From positions 1 through 28,965 of the forward strand of contig DATGIQ010000568.1 in NCBI GenBank assembly GCA_035295665.1: 28,965 nucleotides of DNA, in the 5' to 3' direction. How positions within the stretch are numbered: position 1 is the first letter of the stretch; each line of letters begins with the position of its first letter. The translations under genes and the position numbers were made by a program. Under the pieces are notes generated by a model. The model searched no databases, had not been told where the DNA came from, and saw only the letters and a program-made list of their open reading frames with translations. The DNA is from DATGIQ01 sp035295665. Lineage in GTDB: Bacteria > Planctomycetota > Planctomycetia > Gemmatales > Gemmataceae. Shown here in pieces: positions 15,730 through 23,909 of this stretch.

Positions 15730-17250
15730 ATGGAACCGCAGGTCTTCCTCGTGGGCGCAGGTCCCGGACATGCCGGATTGCTGACCCTGCGCGCGGTGGA
15801 GTGTTTGGCTCGGGGCGATCTGGTTCTTTACGATCGGCTGGTGCCCATTCAATTGCTCGAACATGCCCCGGCCCATGCGGAGCGCATCTGCGTTACCGAC
15901 TTGCCGGGGCGCCATCCGGAACGCTGGCCCCATGTCCACACCATGATGATCGAGGCCGCCCGCCTGGGTCGACGGGTCGTCCGCCTGAAAGGGGGCGATC
16001 CGTTCATCTTCGGCCGGGGCGGGGAAGAGGCGGAAGCGCTCCGCCTGGCCGGTATCCCGTATGAAATTGTGCCCGGCGTGACGGCAGGAATAGGAGCGGC
16101 CATCTGTGCCGGCATTCCGCTGACGCATCGCCTTCATGCCAGCGCCGTCGCCTTTGTCACCGGTCATGAACAGGGTGCCAAGCCTGGAACGCATCTCGAT
16201 TGGCAAGCCCTGGCTCGGTTCCCGGGCACGCTGGTTGTTTACATGGGCATGGCGAGGCTGGGCGAAGTGGTCCATGCATTGATTCAACACGGTAAAGATC
16301 CCGCCACGCCGGCGGCGGCAATCCGTCAAGCCACGACCGCACACCAGCAGACCCTCGAGGCACCGCTACGCGATCTGCCCGAAGCGGTGCGCGGTGCTGG
16401 CCTGAAAGCGCCGGCCATTGTTATCATCGGCTCCGTCGTTTCGCTGCGGCCGCAGTTGGCTTGGTTTGAGCAGCGGCCCCTATTCGGAAAACAAATCCTC
16501 GTGACCCGGCCGCGTCACCAAGCCGCGGAGCTAATGCATCGCCTTGCCGAGCTTGGAGCACTGCCGCTCAGCGCGCCCGCCATCGAAGTGCGCGAACCGA
16601 TCGATTGGGCCCCGGTGGATCAGGCATTGGCCGAGCTGCGACACTATGATTGGCTCGTGTTCACGAGTGCAAACGGCGTACGTGCCTTCTTCCGCCGAAT
16701 GCGCCAATGTGGCCGGGATTTGCGCTGGCTTGGGGGGCTACGGTTGGCGGCCATCGGTCCGGCCACTGCGGCCGCGCTGCGGGAGTATCTGCTCGAACCG
16801 GATGTGATTCCCAGCTCCTATTGTTCCGAAAGCTTGGCTGCCGCACTCAAGGAGCGGGTTGCGGGCCAACGCGTGCTTCTGGCCCGGGCCGACCGCGGCC
16901 GGGAAGTTTTGCGTGAAGTGTTGGCCGGCGTGGCCACCGTCGATCAGCTGGCCGTTTATTCTCAGGTCGATGCCCCAGGCATGGATGCGCAAATCCTGGA
17001 TCAGCTGCGGCAAGGTGAGATCGATTACGTAACCGTCACGAGCTCCAATATCGCTCGCGTCTTCGCCGAGAGCCTGGACGCGGCGTGTCGGTCTCGGATT
17101 GCAGCAGGTGAAGTTCAGTTGGTGAGTATCAGCCCGGTAACGAGTGCCGCGCTTCGGCAACTGGGATTGCCGGTGGCGGCGGAGGCGAGCGAGTACACCA
17201 TGGCGGGCATGGTCGAGGCGCTGATCCAGCTGGCCCGTTCGAAATCCTAA
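15730..17250 (+). CDS. cobA-hemD: Fused uroporphyrinogen-III C-methyltransferase / uroporphyrinogen-III synthase
   Basis: A 506-residue fusion of two consecutive tetrapyrrole enzymes. Residues 1-245 are the SAM-dependent methyltransferase that makes precorrin-2 from uroporphyrinogen III: VGAGPGHAGLLTLRA, YDRLV, RLKGGDPFIFGRGGEE and VPGVTAGIGAA are its classical blocks. Residues about 255-506 are HemD, which closes hydroxymethylbilane to uroporphyrinogen III: ILVTRPRHQAAEL, WLVFTSANGVRAFF, AAIGPATAAAL, VTVTSSNIARVF and SISPVTSAALRQLG. Fusions of this type occur in several phyla. The product stands at the branch to heme, siroheme and cobalamin. It is convergent with the small membrane-protein gene, with 4 bases between the stops. 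Confidence 0.95.
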   Translation: MEPQVFLVGAGPGHAGLLTLRAVECLARGDLVLYDRLVPIQLLEHAPAHAERICVTDLPGRHPERWPHVHTMMIEAARLGRRVVRLKGGDPFIFGRGGEEAEALRLAGIPYEIVPGVTAGIGAAICAGIPLTHRLHASAVAFVTGHEQGAKPGTHLDWQALARFPGTLVVYMGMARLGEVVHALIQHGKDPATPAAAIRQATTAHQQTLEAPLRDLPEAVRGAGLKAPAIVIIGSVVSLRPQLAWFEQRPLFGKQILVTRPRHQAAELMHRLAELGALPLSAPAIEVREPIDWAPVDQALAELRHYDWLVFTSANGVRAFFRRMRQCGRDLRWLGGLRLAAIGPATAAALREYLLEPDVIPSSYCSESLAAALKERVAGQRVLLARADRGREVLREVLAGVATVDQLAVYSQVDAPGMDAQILDQLRQGEIDYVTVTSSNIARVFAESLDAACRSRIAAGEVQLVSISPVTSAALRQLGLPVAAEASEYTMAGMVEALIQLARSKS

Positions 17251-17254
17251 GCCG

Positions 17255-17449
17255 CTAGCCAATACCGCGAAGGGCATCCCAGGACATGTAGAGAAGCAGT
17301 GCACTCATCACGATGCCGAGAATGTCGACGAGCATCATCCCGGACAAAGAGGTTCCGCCGAACGGCACTCCGATGGCCAAATCGAGCACAAACAATAAGA
17401 GCATGAGAAGGGCGATTCCCCCGGAACCCCAGCACAACCACTTTTCCAT
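17255..17449 (-). CDS. Small two-span membrane protein
   Basis: The protein has 64 residues from the ATG at 17449, with GAGGA 6 bases upstream (in-frame starts at 17473 and 17479 are possible). Two hydrophobic segments are visible: GIALLMLLLFVLDLAIGVPF (about 10-29) and MLVDILGIVMSALLLYMSW (about 38-56). The pattern of a conserved MEKWLCW start and a YMSWDALR end suggests a real conserved protein, but I do not recognise a function. Confidence 0.65.
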   Translation of the reverse strand: MEKWLCWGSGGIALLMLLLFVLDLAIGVPFGGTSLSGMMLVDILGIVMSALLLYMSWDALRGIG

Positions 17450-17781
17450 CGACAATCCTCTCACAGCCTGCATCGCCATCTCCGCCTGCGCCGGAAGCCT
17501 CTGAGCGTAGGGTTACGGCACGGTCTGCCCCTTGCCTCAGCCCAGTGAGAGTTCTATTGTAGCGGTTCACTCATCGACCGCAACTAGCAGCAACGGCGGA
17601 AAGCGTTGCAGGCCACCGACTCCCGATGCGTTCCTGGCACAGGCGGCAAAAGTGGACAGGCGGCCTTCGCCTTGGCATAATGTCCCCCGGGGACTGATTG
17701 GGCATCCTAGACGCATTATTCGGAATTTCGCGAGCAGCGCGGTCGATCGGAATTCCCCTGGCATCCTTTCCTGTAGGTGAA

Positions 17782-17998
17782 TTGGTGGTTCAGCGGGCCA
17801 AGAGGCCCGGACCGCCGCTGGAGCATTACCGCGGTTATCTGCGCCTACGCGCGCCTACAGTTTGATTCTCAGCTCCAGAGCGAACTCGCCCCATCCGATA
17901 TCGTCCGGGAGATGCTCCACAAGGCCCACGAATTTGGCCGGGCGAAACGTCTTGATAGGAAGGCGAGCCTGACCGATACTGGGGCCAGTCCACTATGA
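17782..17998 (+). pseudogene. Frameshifted remnant of a planctomycete ECF sigma factor
   Basis: In one frame, 17782-17853 reads LVVQRAKRPGPPLEHYRGYLRLRA. At about 17854 the similarity moves to the next frame: RLQFDSQLQSELAPSDIVREM, then LHKAHEF. Joined, they match the region-2 start of the ECF sigma factors abundant in planctomycetes (LLERYRxYLRLLARLQ...DPSDLVQETxLKAHxxF). Nothing after HKAHEF looks like sigma regions 2.3-4, and a stop closes the frame at 17998. The gene is dead by frameshift and truncation. Confidence 0.55.
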
Positions 17999-18010
17999 GA
18001 TGGACGAGAC

Positions 18011-18383
18011 GGATCTCGCCCAAAAGAATTATGAGCGGCCGGTGCAAAGGCTCCACGAGCACCAGCCCCAGGATTCCGATCTCTAGCCTGCCTTCAAACC
18101 GCCAGCTGCGGAACTCGAACGATGGTGGCTGGAGGCAGATGTGTTATTAAAGATTCGGATTCAGAATCAACCCCCTGCAACCGCCCATCGGAAAGAGAGT
18201 GGCAGAGGCCGAGAGGTCGGCCTCCGGCTTGGCCAGGGGCTCGGCACTCCCCGCATGATCCATGCGGGGACGGGTCGGGAGTACCCTCCGCCTCGGGCAG
18301 CGCACCGGGCATCTGGTCTGCATACCGGAGCGTTGCCATTTATTTTGCCGCAGACCGGAGTGCTTAGCAAGGAGTTGATCCTG
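18011..18383 (+). other. Structured leader region upstream of the beta-helix protein gene
   Basis: No gene is supported here; an in-frame extension to 18141 is polar, Arg-rich and crosses the hairpins. Three perfect stems are present: 18205-18212 with 18217-18224 (8 bp, tetraloop gagg); 18248-18257 with 18261-18270 (10 bp, 3-base loop); and ggtctgc with gcagacc, spaced by about 32 bases, shortly before the AAGGAG at 18369-18374. This suggests a folded 5' untranslated region; no known riboswitch pattern was recognised. Confidence 0.4.
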
Positions 18384-20543
18384 ATGTTTCTTCATCTATT
18401 CCGAGAATTGCCACGACAAAGGCCTTTTGCAACGACAAAGGCGCGTCCAGGATCTCAACAAGCCCCAGTACGGCGACGTCTCGTACCCACCGTTGAGGTG
18501 CTGGAAGACCGTACCGTGCCCAGCACGTTTGTGGTCACGAACCCCAACGACAGCGGTCCCGGTTCACTGCGCCAGGCCGTCCTGGACTCTAATAGCCATC
18601 CCGGCGCCAACCAGATTGCCTTCACCGCTGGCCTGCGCGGCGTCATCACATTGAGCACGGGCCAGCTGAGCATCACCGGCAACGTAACGATCCATGGCAC
18701 CGGCTCCAACCGACTCGCCGTGAGTGGCAACGATGCCAGTCGCGTGTTCGACATTGCCGGTGGGATTACGGCTGAAATCGACAACTTGGCGATGATCCAC
18801 GGCAAGGCCGGCCAGGGAGGTGCGGTGCGTAACGCCGGCCATTTGACCCTCGGGCAAGATTTGGTTGCACTGAGTGAAGCGAACGGTACGGGAATGGGCA
18901 TCCTCGGCGGCGGCGGAATCCTCAACGTGACCGGCGCGACGCTGATTCTGCTGGGCACGACCGTGGGCGGCAACCAAGTGATCGGTGAGAATTATGGGGG
19001 CGGAATTCTCAATCAGGCCGGGGCGAACCTCGTAGCGAACGGCAGCTCGATCGTTTCCAATCAGGCCCTTAGCAGTAATGGCGGGGGCGGCGGGCTCCAG
19101 AACGAAGGCCTGGCCGTCCTGACCAACTCCTTCGTCGGCGGAAATGAATCCCCTCTGGGAGCCGGCGTCTTTGATGATGGCACACTCACCGTGACCCAAA
19201 GCTCGTTTTCCGGCAATCTGGGCATCGGGGGTGACAACGGTGCCGGTGGGGCAGCTCTGGAGGTTGACGGCACGGCGAGTGTCGTGGACTCCGGTTTCTT
19301 TGGCAATGTGTCCACCGGGTCTTCGGTGGTCGGCGCGGCCATCGAAATATTCGGCGGCACCCTCACTCTGACGGGCTCCACGGTGAATGGCAACGCGGGC
19401 ATTGCCAATGATGGGGCGGACGGCAACAACTCTTCCGGCGCCTGCCTGGGCGGAGCGATCCTGGATGTTTTTGGACAGCTGTATGTCAGTGGCTGCACGA
19501 TCAGCGGCAACTTGGCCAAGGGTGGTGATCTGGGCAATAACAACCCGGATGGCTCTGGGAACGACAATGGCACCGGAGCCGCAGCGGGCGGCGGCATTTT
19601 CAATTTTGCCGGCTACATCTCGATCACCGGCAGCACGATTGCGGCCAATCAGGCCGTCGGTGGCAACAGCGCCGAAGGCGTGGGTGGCTTGGCCCAAGGC
19701 GGCGGAATAGAGAATGCCATCGGTATTGTGACAATCCAGAACAGCACGATTACCGGCAACACCGTCGCTGCGGGAACGGGCGCCGCCGGCTTCCGGGGCG
19801 GCATCGCCACCGGCGGTGGCATCGATGTTGAAGACACGCTCACGGCCAGCAACACTGCTTTTGTGGGTAACCTCGCCATCGGTGGGACCGGTGGCGAGAA
19901 GAGCAATGGGGGGGCCGGCTTCGGTGGCGGACTCAGCCTTGGTTTTGGTGGCAATGCAACTCTCACGAACGCCACGTTCGAGAGCAACCAGGCGGTGGGA
20001 GGCAACGGCGGCGCCTCTCCCACCAGCACTTCCGCCGGCGCCGGCGGCGAAGGTCTGGGTGGTGCAATCGGCGTCGGCGAGGGCGTCCTCTTCGGAAATC
20101 CCTTCGATAATGCGGCGCTGACCCTGAACGGCGCAACGATTACGAATAATGGAGCCGTCGGTGGCAGCGGCGCGCCCCTCGATGGCAACGGTGGCGACGC
20201 CAAGGGCGGGGCGCTCTTCGTCGCCGAAGGTGCCACGGCCAAGGTTCAGCAGGCGACGCTCACCGGGAATCAGGCCAATGGCGGGTTCGGCAATAATGGC
20301 GGGAATGGCCAGGGCGGTGGTCTCTACGCCGACCTCGGTTCCACGGTCATGCTGCTACAATCGACGATCACGGGCAATCAAGCGAACGGCGGTTCCGCCA
20401 ATAACAACTATGGCACCGGCCAAGGCGGCGGGGTCTTCGTGGTTGCCGGGGCCACCGTCGGCGCCGACAAGGCAACGAACATCACGGGAAACACTGCCAG
20501 TGACAGTGACGATGATGTGTTTGGCCAGATCAATCCCCTGTAA
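18384..20543 (+). CDS. Secreted right-handed beta-helix repeat protein with planctomycete LEDR-type N-terminus
   Basis: The protein has 719 residues from the ATG at 18384 with AAGGAG upstream. The N-terminal 50 residues are basic and end with VEVLEDRTVPST, the export-associated N-terminus typical of large planctomycete surface proteins; there is no classical signal peptide. Then FVVTNPNDSGPGSLRQAVLDSN opens a parallel beta-helix of the CSLREA/pectate-lyase-like type. Many coils of about 25-35 residues follow, rich in Gly and Asn (GGGI.N..G.L....S.ITGN.A.GG pattern), up to the end. No catalytic residues can be assigned and no C-terminal sorting domain is seen. Probably an extracellular or cell-wall structural protein or adhesin. 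A long hairpin follows the stop. Confidence 0.85.
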   Translation: MFLHLFRELPRQRPFATTKARPGSQQAPVRRRLVPTVEVLEDRTVPSTFVVTNPNDSGPGSLRQAVLDSNSHPGANQIAFTAGLRGVITLSTGQLSITGNVTIHGTGSNRLAVSGNDASRVFDIAGGITAEIDNLAMIHGKAGQGGAVRNAGHLTLGQDLVALSEANGTGMGILGGGGILNVTGATLILLGTTVGGNQVIGENYGGGILNQAGANLVANGSSIVSNQALSSNGGGGGLQNEGLAVLTNSFVGGNESPLGAGVFDDGTLTVTQSSFSGNLGIGGDNGAGGAALEVDGTASVVDSGFFGNVSTGSSVVGAAIEIFGGTLTLTGSTVNGNAGIANDGADGNNSSGACLGGAILDVFGQLYVSGCTISGNLAKGGDLGNNNPDGSGNDNGTGAAAGGGIFNFAGYISITGSTIAANQAVGGNSAEGVGGLAQGGGIENAIGIVTIQNSTITGNTVAAGTGAAGFRGGIATGGGIDVEDTLTASNTAFVGNLAIGGTGGEKSNGGAGFGGGLSLGFGGNATLTNATFESNQAVGGNGGASPTSTSAGAGGEGLGGAIGVGEGVLFGNPFDNAALTLNGATITNNGAVGGSGAPLDGNGGDAKGGALFVAEGATAKVQQATLTGNQANGGFGNNGGNGQGGGLYADLGSTVMLLQSTITGNQANGGSANNNYGTGQGGGVFVVAGATVGADKATNITGNTASDSDDDVFGQINPL

Positions 20544-20600
20544 GGGGGATTCCTGACCGACAACCCGTCAACGATTTCGGGTCGAGGGCGTTTCGAGGCT

Positions 20601-20659
20601 GACTCGCCCCGGCCGTCAGGGAGGGATGAGCATTCCCTCCTTGGCAGCCGGGGCCAGTC
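20601..20659. terminator. Long imperfect hairpin between convergent genes, probable bidirectional terminator
   Basis: Arms 20601-20626 and 20634-20659 match at 22 of 26 positions around a 7-base loop. It lies 58 bases after the beta-helix stop and about 52 bases after the spoVG stop on the other strand, so it can end both transcripts. No clear T-run is present. Confidence 0.65.
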
Positions 20660-20710
20660 ACCCGAATTCCCATCCGTGACGAGCTGCTAGCCTGGCATGA
20701 GCCTTGATCC

Positions 20711-21334
20711 CTACAGGATCCCTGCTCCAAAACTGTCCGTGCCGCTCCCGCTGTCCTGGGCCGTAACGGCGCGTGTGACCTCGTGGCCGTTGCTGCTCCG
20801 GCTAACATGGGCTCCGCGCGAACCGTGCGCGCTGTGGGTGCGGTATTCCTTGCCGTTGCTCCGGCCCGGCGTGTTCAGCTCGCCGATCACCTGCGAGTAG
20901 CTTCCCTCGTACTCCCCGTCGAAGTCATCGTAGTTGCTCACGTAGCCAGGCTGCTTGGCCCGTTCGCGTTCTTCGTGATAGGCTTTGAGCACAGCCGTCT
21001 GGATCACCTCCCGGCAAGCCGAGTTGATGGGATGGGCGATGTCGGCGTGGAGCTTGGCGCGACCGTCGGCGTCCCGGGTGGCTCGATCCTCGTCAAGCTT
21101 GGTGCCGCACTGGTTGCAAAAACGCGCCCGCAGGTGGTTTTTGCAACCGCACTGCACGCACCGGTCGGTCAGTTTGCGGCTGGGCATGGCCACGAACGAG
21201 CCCTTGGTGCCTTCGATGATCTTCAGGTCGCGAACGACAAACGCGTTGTCGAACGTGACTGAACAGAAAGCCTGCAGGCGCTCGTTGTCGTTGCCGTCTT
21301 CCATGAGTTTAATGCGGACTTCGGTGATCACCAC
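20711..21334 (-). CDS. spoVG: SpoVG family protein with inserted zinc ribbon
   Basis: A 207-residue protein from a GTG with AAAGGAG upstream. Residues 1-53 (ITEVRIKLMEDG, LQAFCSVTFDNAFVVRDLKII, GSFVAMPSRK) and about 92-118 (DIAHPINSACREVIQTAVLKAYHEE) are the two halves of SpoVG, a small nucleic-acid-binding regulator. Between them sits a four-cysteine zinc ribbon (CVQCG at about 59-63 and CNQCG at about 73-77) that ordinary SpoVG (about 85-95 residues) lacks. After the core comes a Ser/Gly/Asn/His-rich, probably disordered tail of about 85 residues. It follows ispE at 30 bases, and spoVG is also near ispE in Bacillus. The added zinc finger and tail suggest altered RNA or DNA binding. Confidence 0.9.
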   Translation of the reverse strand: MVITEVRIKLMEDGNDNERLQAFCSVTFDNAFVVRDLKIIEGTKGSFVAMPSRKLTDRCVQCGCKNHLRARFCNQCGTKLDEDRATRDADGRAKLHADIAHPINSACREVIQTAVLKAYHEERERAKQPGYVSNYDDFDGEYEGSYSQVIGELNTPGRSNGKEYRTHSAHGSRGAHVSRSSNGHEVTRAVTAQDSGSGTDSFGAGIL

Positions 21335-21364
21335 AGTTGTTCTCCTTTATGATCTGTGGCACAC

Positions 21365-22246
21365 TCAAGAGCAACTCCGAACGATGAACACACCTTGGTT
21401 CATCGCCTTTTCTGCTTGGCGAAACCCGCGTGCGATGCGCAAGGCTTCGCGAGGGTCACGACACAGGGCGAAAAAGCTACTGCCGCTGCCGCTCATCGCG
21501 GAACCTGCCGGTCCCAGAGCTGCCAGCCGAGTCTGGACCCGTTCGAGAGCAGGGCAGATCCGAACGGCCACCGGTTGCAGGCGGTTGTGTAGCCGGCGAC
21601 CAATTTCCTCCACATTTCCATCCCGGACCGCCTGAAGGATTTCGATACCCGTTTGCGGCTGATCGGGGAGAGTCAGGCCCCGATAGACCTCGGCCGTGGA
21701 CATTCCCATCTGCGGACAGACCAGCACGAACCAAAGCGGGGCTCCCAACACCACGGGGGAAACTTGTTCGCCGCGTCCCGTACACCAGGCCGCCGGCGGT
21801 GCGAAAAAAAACGGCACATCACTTCCCAGCTCAGCACCCAGCCGCGCCAACTCTGCCTGGCTCAGACCCAGCCGCCAGAGGCGATTGAGTCCCGTGAGCG
21901 TGGCGGCGGCGTCGGTCGAGCCCCCGGCAAGCCCCGCGGCCAGCGGAATTCGTTTTGCGAGTCGAATTTGGGCACCGTGGTCCCTGTCTGTTCGCTGCCG
22001 CAGCAATTGAGCGGCACGCACCACCAAATTGTCAGGACCCGTGCTCAGGCCGGGATGATCGCAGGTAAAGCGAATCTCTGGAGCGGTTTCCTCCTTGAAT
22101 TCCAATGTGTCGTAAAGGCTAACGGCCACCATGAGCGTCGCGATTTCGTGGTAGCCGTCGGTCCGTTTGGCCAGCACTTCCAGATAGAGATTCACCTTGG
22201 CCGGCGCCCAAACCACCACGGCATCGGTATGCCGTTCGCTTTGCAT
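21365..22246 (-). CDS. ispE: 4-diphosphocytidyl-2-C-methyl-D-erythritol kinase
   Basis: Phosphorylates CDP-methylerythritol with ATP in the non-mevalonate isoprenoid pathway. The 293-residue protein is a GHMP kinase of normal length: APAKVNLYLEVLAKRTDGYHE at the start, with catalytic-type Lys and the substrate-binding DGYHE. The ATP-binding loop is IPLAAGLAGGSTDAAA, followed by LGSDVPFFF and, near the end, MSGSGSSFFAL. No good ribosome site is seen before the ATG at 22246, so the start is taken from the family pattern. It is transcribed together with spoVG downstream. Confidence 0.95.
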   Translation of the reverse strand: MQSERHTDAVVVWAPAKVNLYLEVLAKRTDGYHEIATLMVAVSLYDTLEFKEETAPEIRFTCDHPGLSTGPDNLVVRAAQLLRQRTDRDHGAQIRLAKRIPLAAGLAGGSTDAAATLTGLNRLWRLGLSQAELARLGAELGSDVPFFFAPPAAWCTGRGEQVSPVVLGAPLWFVLVCPQMGMSTAEVYRGLTLPDQPQTGIEILQAVRDGNVEEIGRRLHNRLQPVAVRICPALERVQTRLAALGPAGSAMSGSGSSFFALCRDPREALRIARGFRQAEKAMNQGVFIVRSCS

Positions 22247-22598
22247 GGGAGGAAGGGCTCGAAGAGGAGGGGAATCCCATCCATGGCTTCAGAGGACAAT
22301 CATACCCGTGAAATTCCTTTTCTGCGGGTGTGGGCATGGCCAGCAGCCGTGCCCAATTACCCAAGGTGCATCTCTTGGAATCGTCGAGGGGATCATAACG
22401 AGATGGGAGAAAGGCGTCAAGTCAGCTGTCCGCTCAGGTGAAGAATTGGCTGACGGGGACAGCGAAGCCGGGCAGGATGTCGGGAAGGATCAGCTCCGCG
22501 GGGATCGTGAGCAGGATCCCGTGTGCTGTGTTCTACGTGCAAATGGACGCCGCTGCCACCTCGGCCCAGAACCGTAAGATTGCTGAATCAGAGGAGGC
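22247..22598. other. Divergent intergenic region between ispE and the threonine synthase-like gene
   Basis: A 352-base region that must hold both promoters. The only structure seen is a 10-bp hairpin (22331-22340 with 22346-22355, one wobble, loop cagca) about 85 bases upstream of ispE. No open frame here has protein character. Confidence 0.45.
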
Positions 22599-23906
22599 AT
22601 GATACATTTTGCGAGCGAGTCGGTATCGGGTACGCTCGGGATGATCCACTTGGCTGAGACCGTGAACATGGACACCTACGTAACGCATTTGGAAAGTGCG
22701 CTGGACGGCACTCGTTTCGAGGCTGGCCGGGTGCACACCGTTCACCAGGGCCGGCCGCTCTGGGTTCGCTACGATTTGCCGCGGATCCGGAGCAGCGTCG
22801 CGCCCGCGGACCTTCTCAGTCGGCCTCCGTCCTTGTGGCGTTATCGGGAGCTCTTGCCGTTGCCTTTCCCGGCGGACCCGGTCTCTTTGGGCGAGGGACT
22901 GACGCCCCTGCTCGCCTGTCCGCGCCTGGGCAGCAGCTTGAATGTCCCGCGCCTGTTTGTCAAAGATGAATCGCAGCTACCAACCGGCTCGTTCAAAAGC
23001 CGCGGGATGACCCTGGCCGTGAGCATGGCACGGCAGTTTGGCTTGCGCCGGCTGGCCATTCCCACGGCGGGCAATGCGGGTGGGGCTCTTGCCGCCTACG
23101 GTGCGCGGGCCGGCATCGAAGTTTTTGTGTTCATGCCCGAGGACACGCCCCAAATAAACCAGATAGAAGCCTTCCTGTGCGGAGCCCATGTTTTTTTGGT
23201 GAACGGGCTCATTACCGACTGCGGCCGGATCGTCCGTGAGGGTACCGAGCCGATGAAATGGTTCGACGTGTCGACCCTCAAGGAACCGTACCGGCTCGAA
23301 GGCAAGAAGACGATGGGGTTGGAGCTGGCGGAACAGCGGGATTGGCAGCTCCCCGATGTCATCCTCTATCCGACCGGCGGCGGCACGGGCCTCATCGGGA
23401 TGTGGAAGGCGTTTCAGGAGCTGCGCGCGCTGGGCTGGCTGAAATCAGAGAAACTACCACGCCTCATCGGCTGCCAAAGCGATGGCTGCGCTCCCATTGT
23501 CCGGGCGTTTGAGGCGGGCCAGCGCTTCGCCGAGCTATTTGCCGATGCGCACACGGTGGCGAGTGGATTGCGCGTGCCGGCTGCGGTCGGGGATTTCATG
23601 ATCCTCGATGCGATCCGGGCCAGCGGAGGTTGCGCGTTGGCCGGCCGTGAAGAGCGCATCGTCCCCTGGATGCAGCGGGTCGCCCAGCTCGAAGGAATTG
23701 GGATCTGTCCGGAAACCGCCATTTGTTTTGACTGTCTGGAGCGGCTCCGGAGCAGCGGACAGATTCGCGCCGAGGACGAAGTCGTGGTTTTCAATACAGG
23801 AGCCGCCCAAAAATATCCTGAGGTAGTGCCGCTGAGCTTGCCACGACTCGACAAGAGTCAACCGGTGGATTACGCGCTGCTGGCGGCGGCCAACCCTGTA
23901 GGATGA
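22599..23906 (+). CDS. thrC: Threonine synthase-like PLP-dependent enzyme
   Basis: Converts O-phosphohomoserine to threonine if the assignment holds. It is a fold-type II PLP enzyme: LGEGLTPLL, VKDESQLPTGSFKSRG (PLP lysine at about residue 133), AIPTAGNAGGALAAYGARAG, YPTGGGTGLIGMWKAF (phosphate-binding glycine loop) and ICPETA. The 435-residue length fits the shorter thrC class. GAGGAGG lies only one base before the ATG at 22599. The family homology begins at MDTYVTHLES, so the ATG at 22668 (412 residues) may be the real start. The N-terminal region (THLESALDG...VHQGRPLWVRYDL) aligns with the segment that holds a cysteine zinc knuckle in many relatives, but here the cysteines are absent. psuG follows after 3 bases. 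Confidence 0.85.
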   Translation: MIHFASESVSGTLGMIHLAETVNMDTYVTHLESALDGTRFEAGRVHTVHQGRPLWVRYDLPRIRSSVAPADLLSRPPSLWRYRELLPLPFPADPVSLGEGLTPLLACPRLGSSLNVPRLFVKDESQLPTGSFKSRGMTLAVSMARQFGLRRLAIPTAGNAGGALAAYGARAGIEVFVFMPEDTPQINQIEAFLCGAHVFLVNGLITDCGRIVREGTEPMKWFDVSTLKEPYRLEGKKTMGLELAEQRDWQLPDVILYPTGGGTGLIGMWKAFQELRALGWLKSEKLPRLIGCQSDGCAPIVRAFEAGQRFAELFADAHTVASGLRVPAAVGDFMILDAIRASGGCALAGREERIVPWMQRVAQLEGIGICPETAICFDCLERLRSSGQIRAEDEVVVFNTGAAQKYPEVVPLSLPRLDKSQPVDYALLAAANPVG

Positions 23907-23909
23907 AAC

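Noticed and set aside
17683..17695. Palindrome gtcccccggggac
   Set aside because: Too short and without flanking features to assign a function; expected now and then in GC-rich DNA.
18564..19697. Long minus-strand open frame (377 codons) antisense to the beta-helix gene
   Set aside because: It arises from the Gly/Asn-rich repeats of the real gene read backwards, with no family feature or ribosome site.
22119..22364. Minus-strand open frame overlapping the ispE start
   Set aside because: Out of frame with ispE, covers its first codons and shows no protein features.
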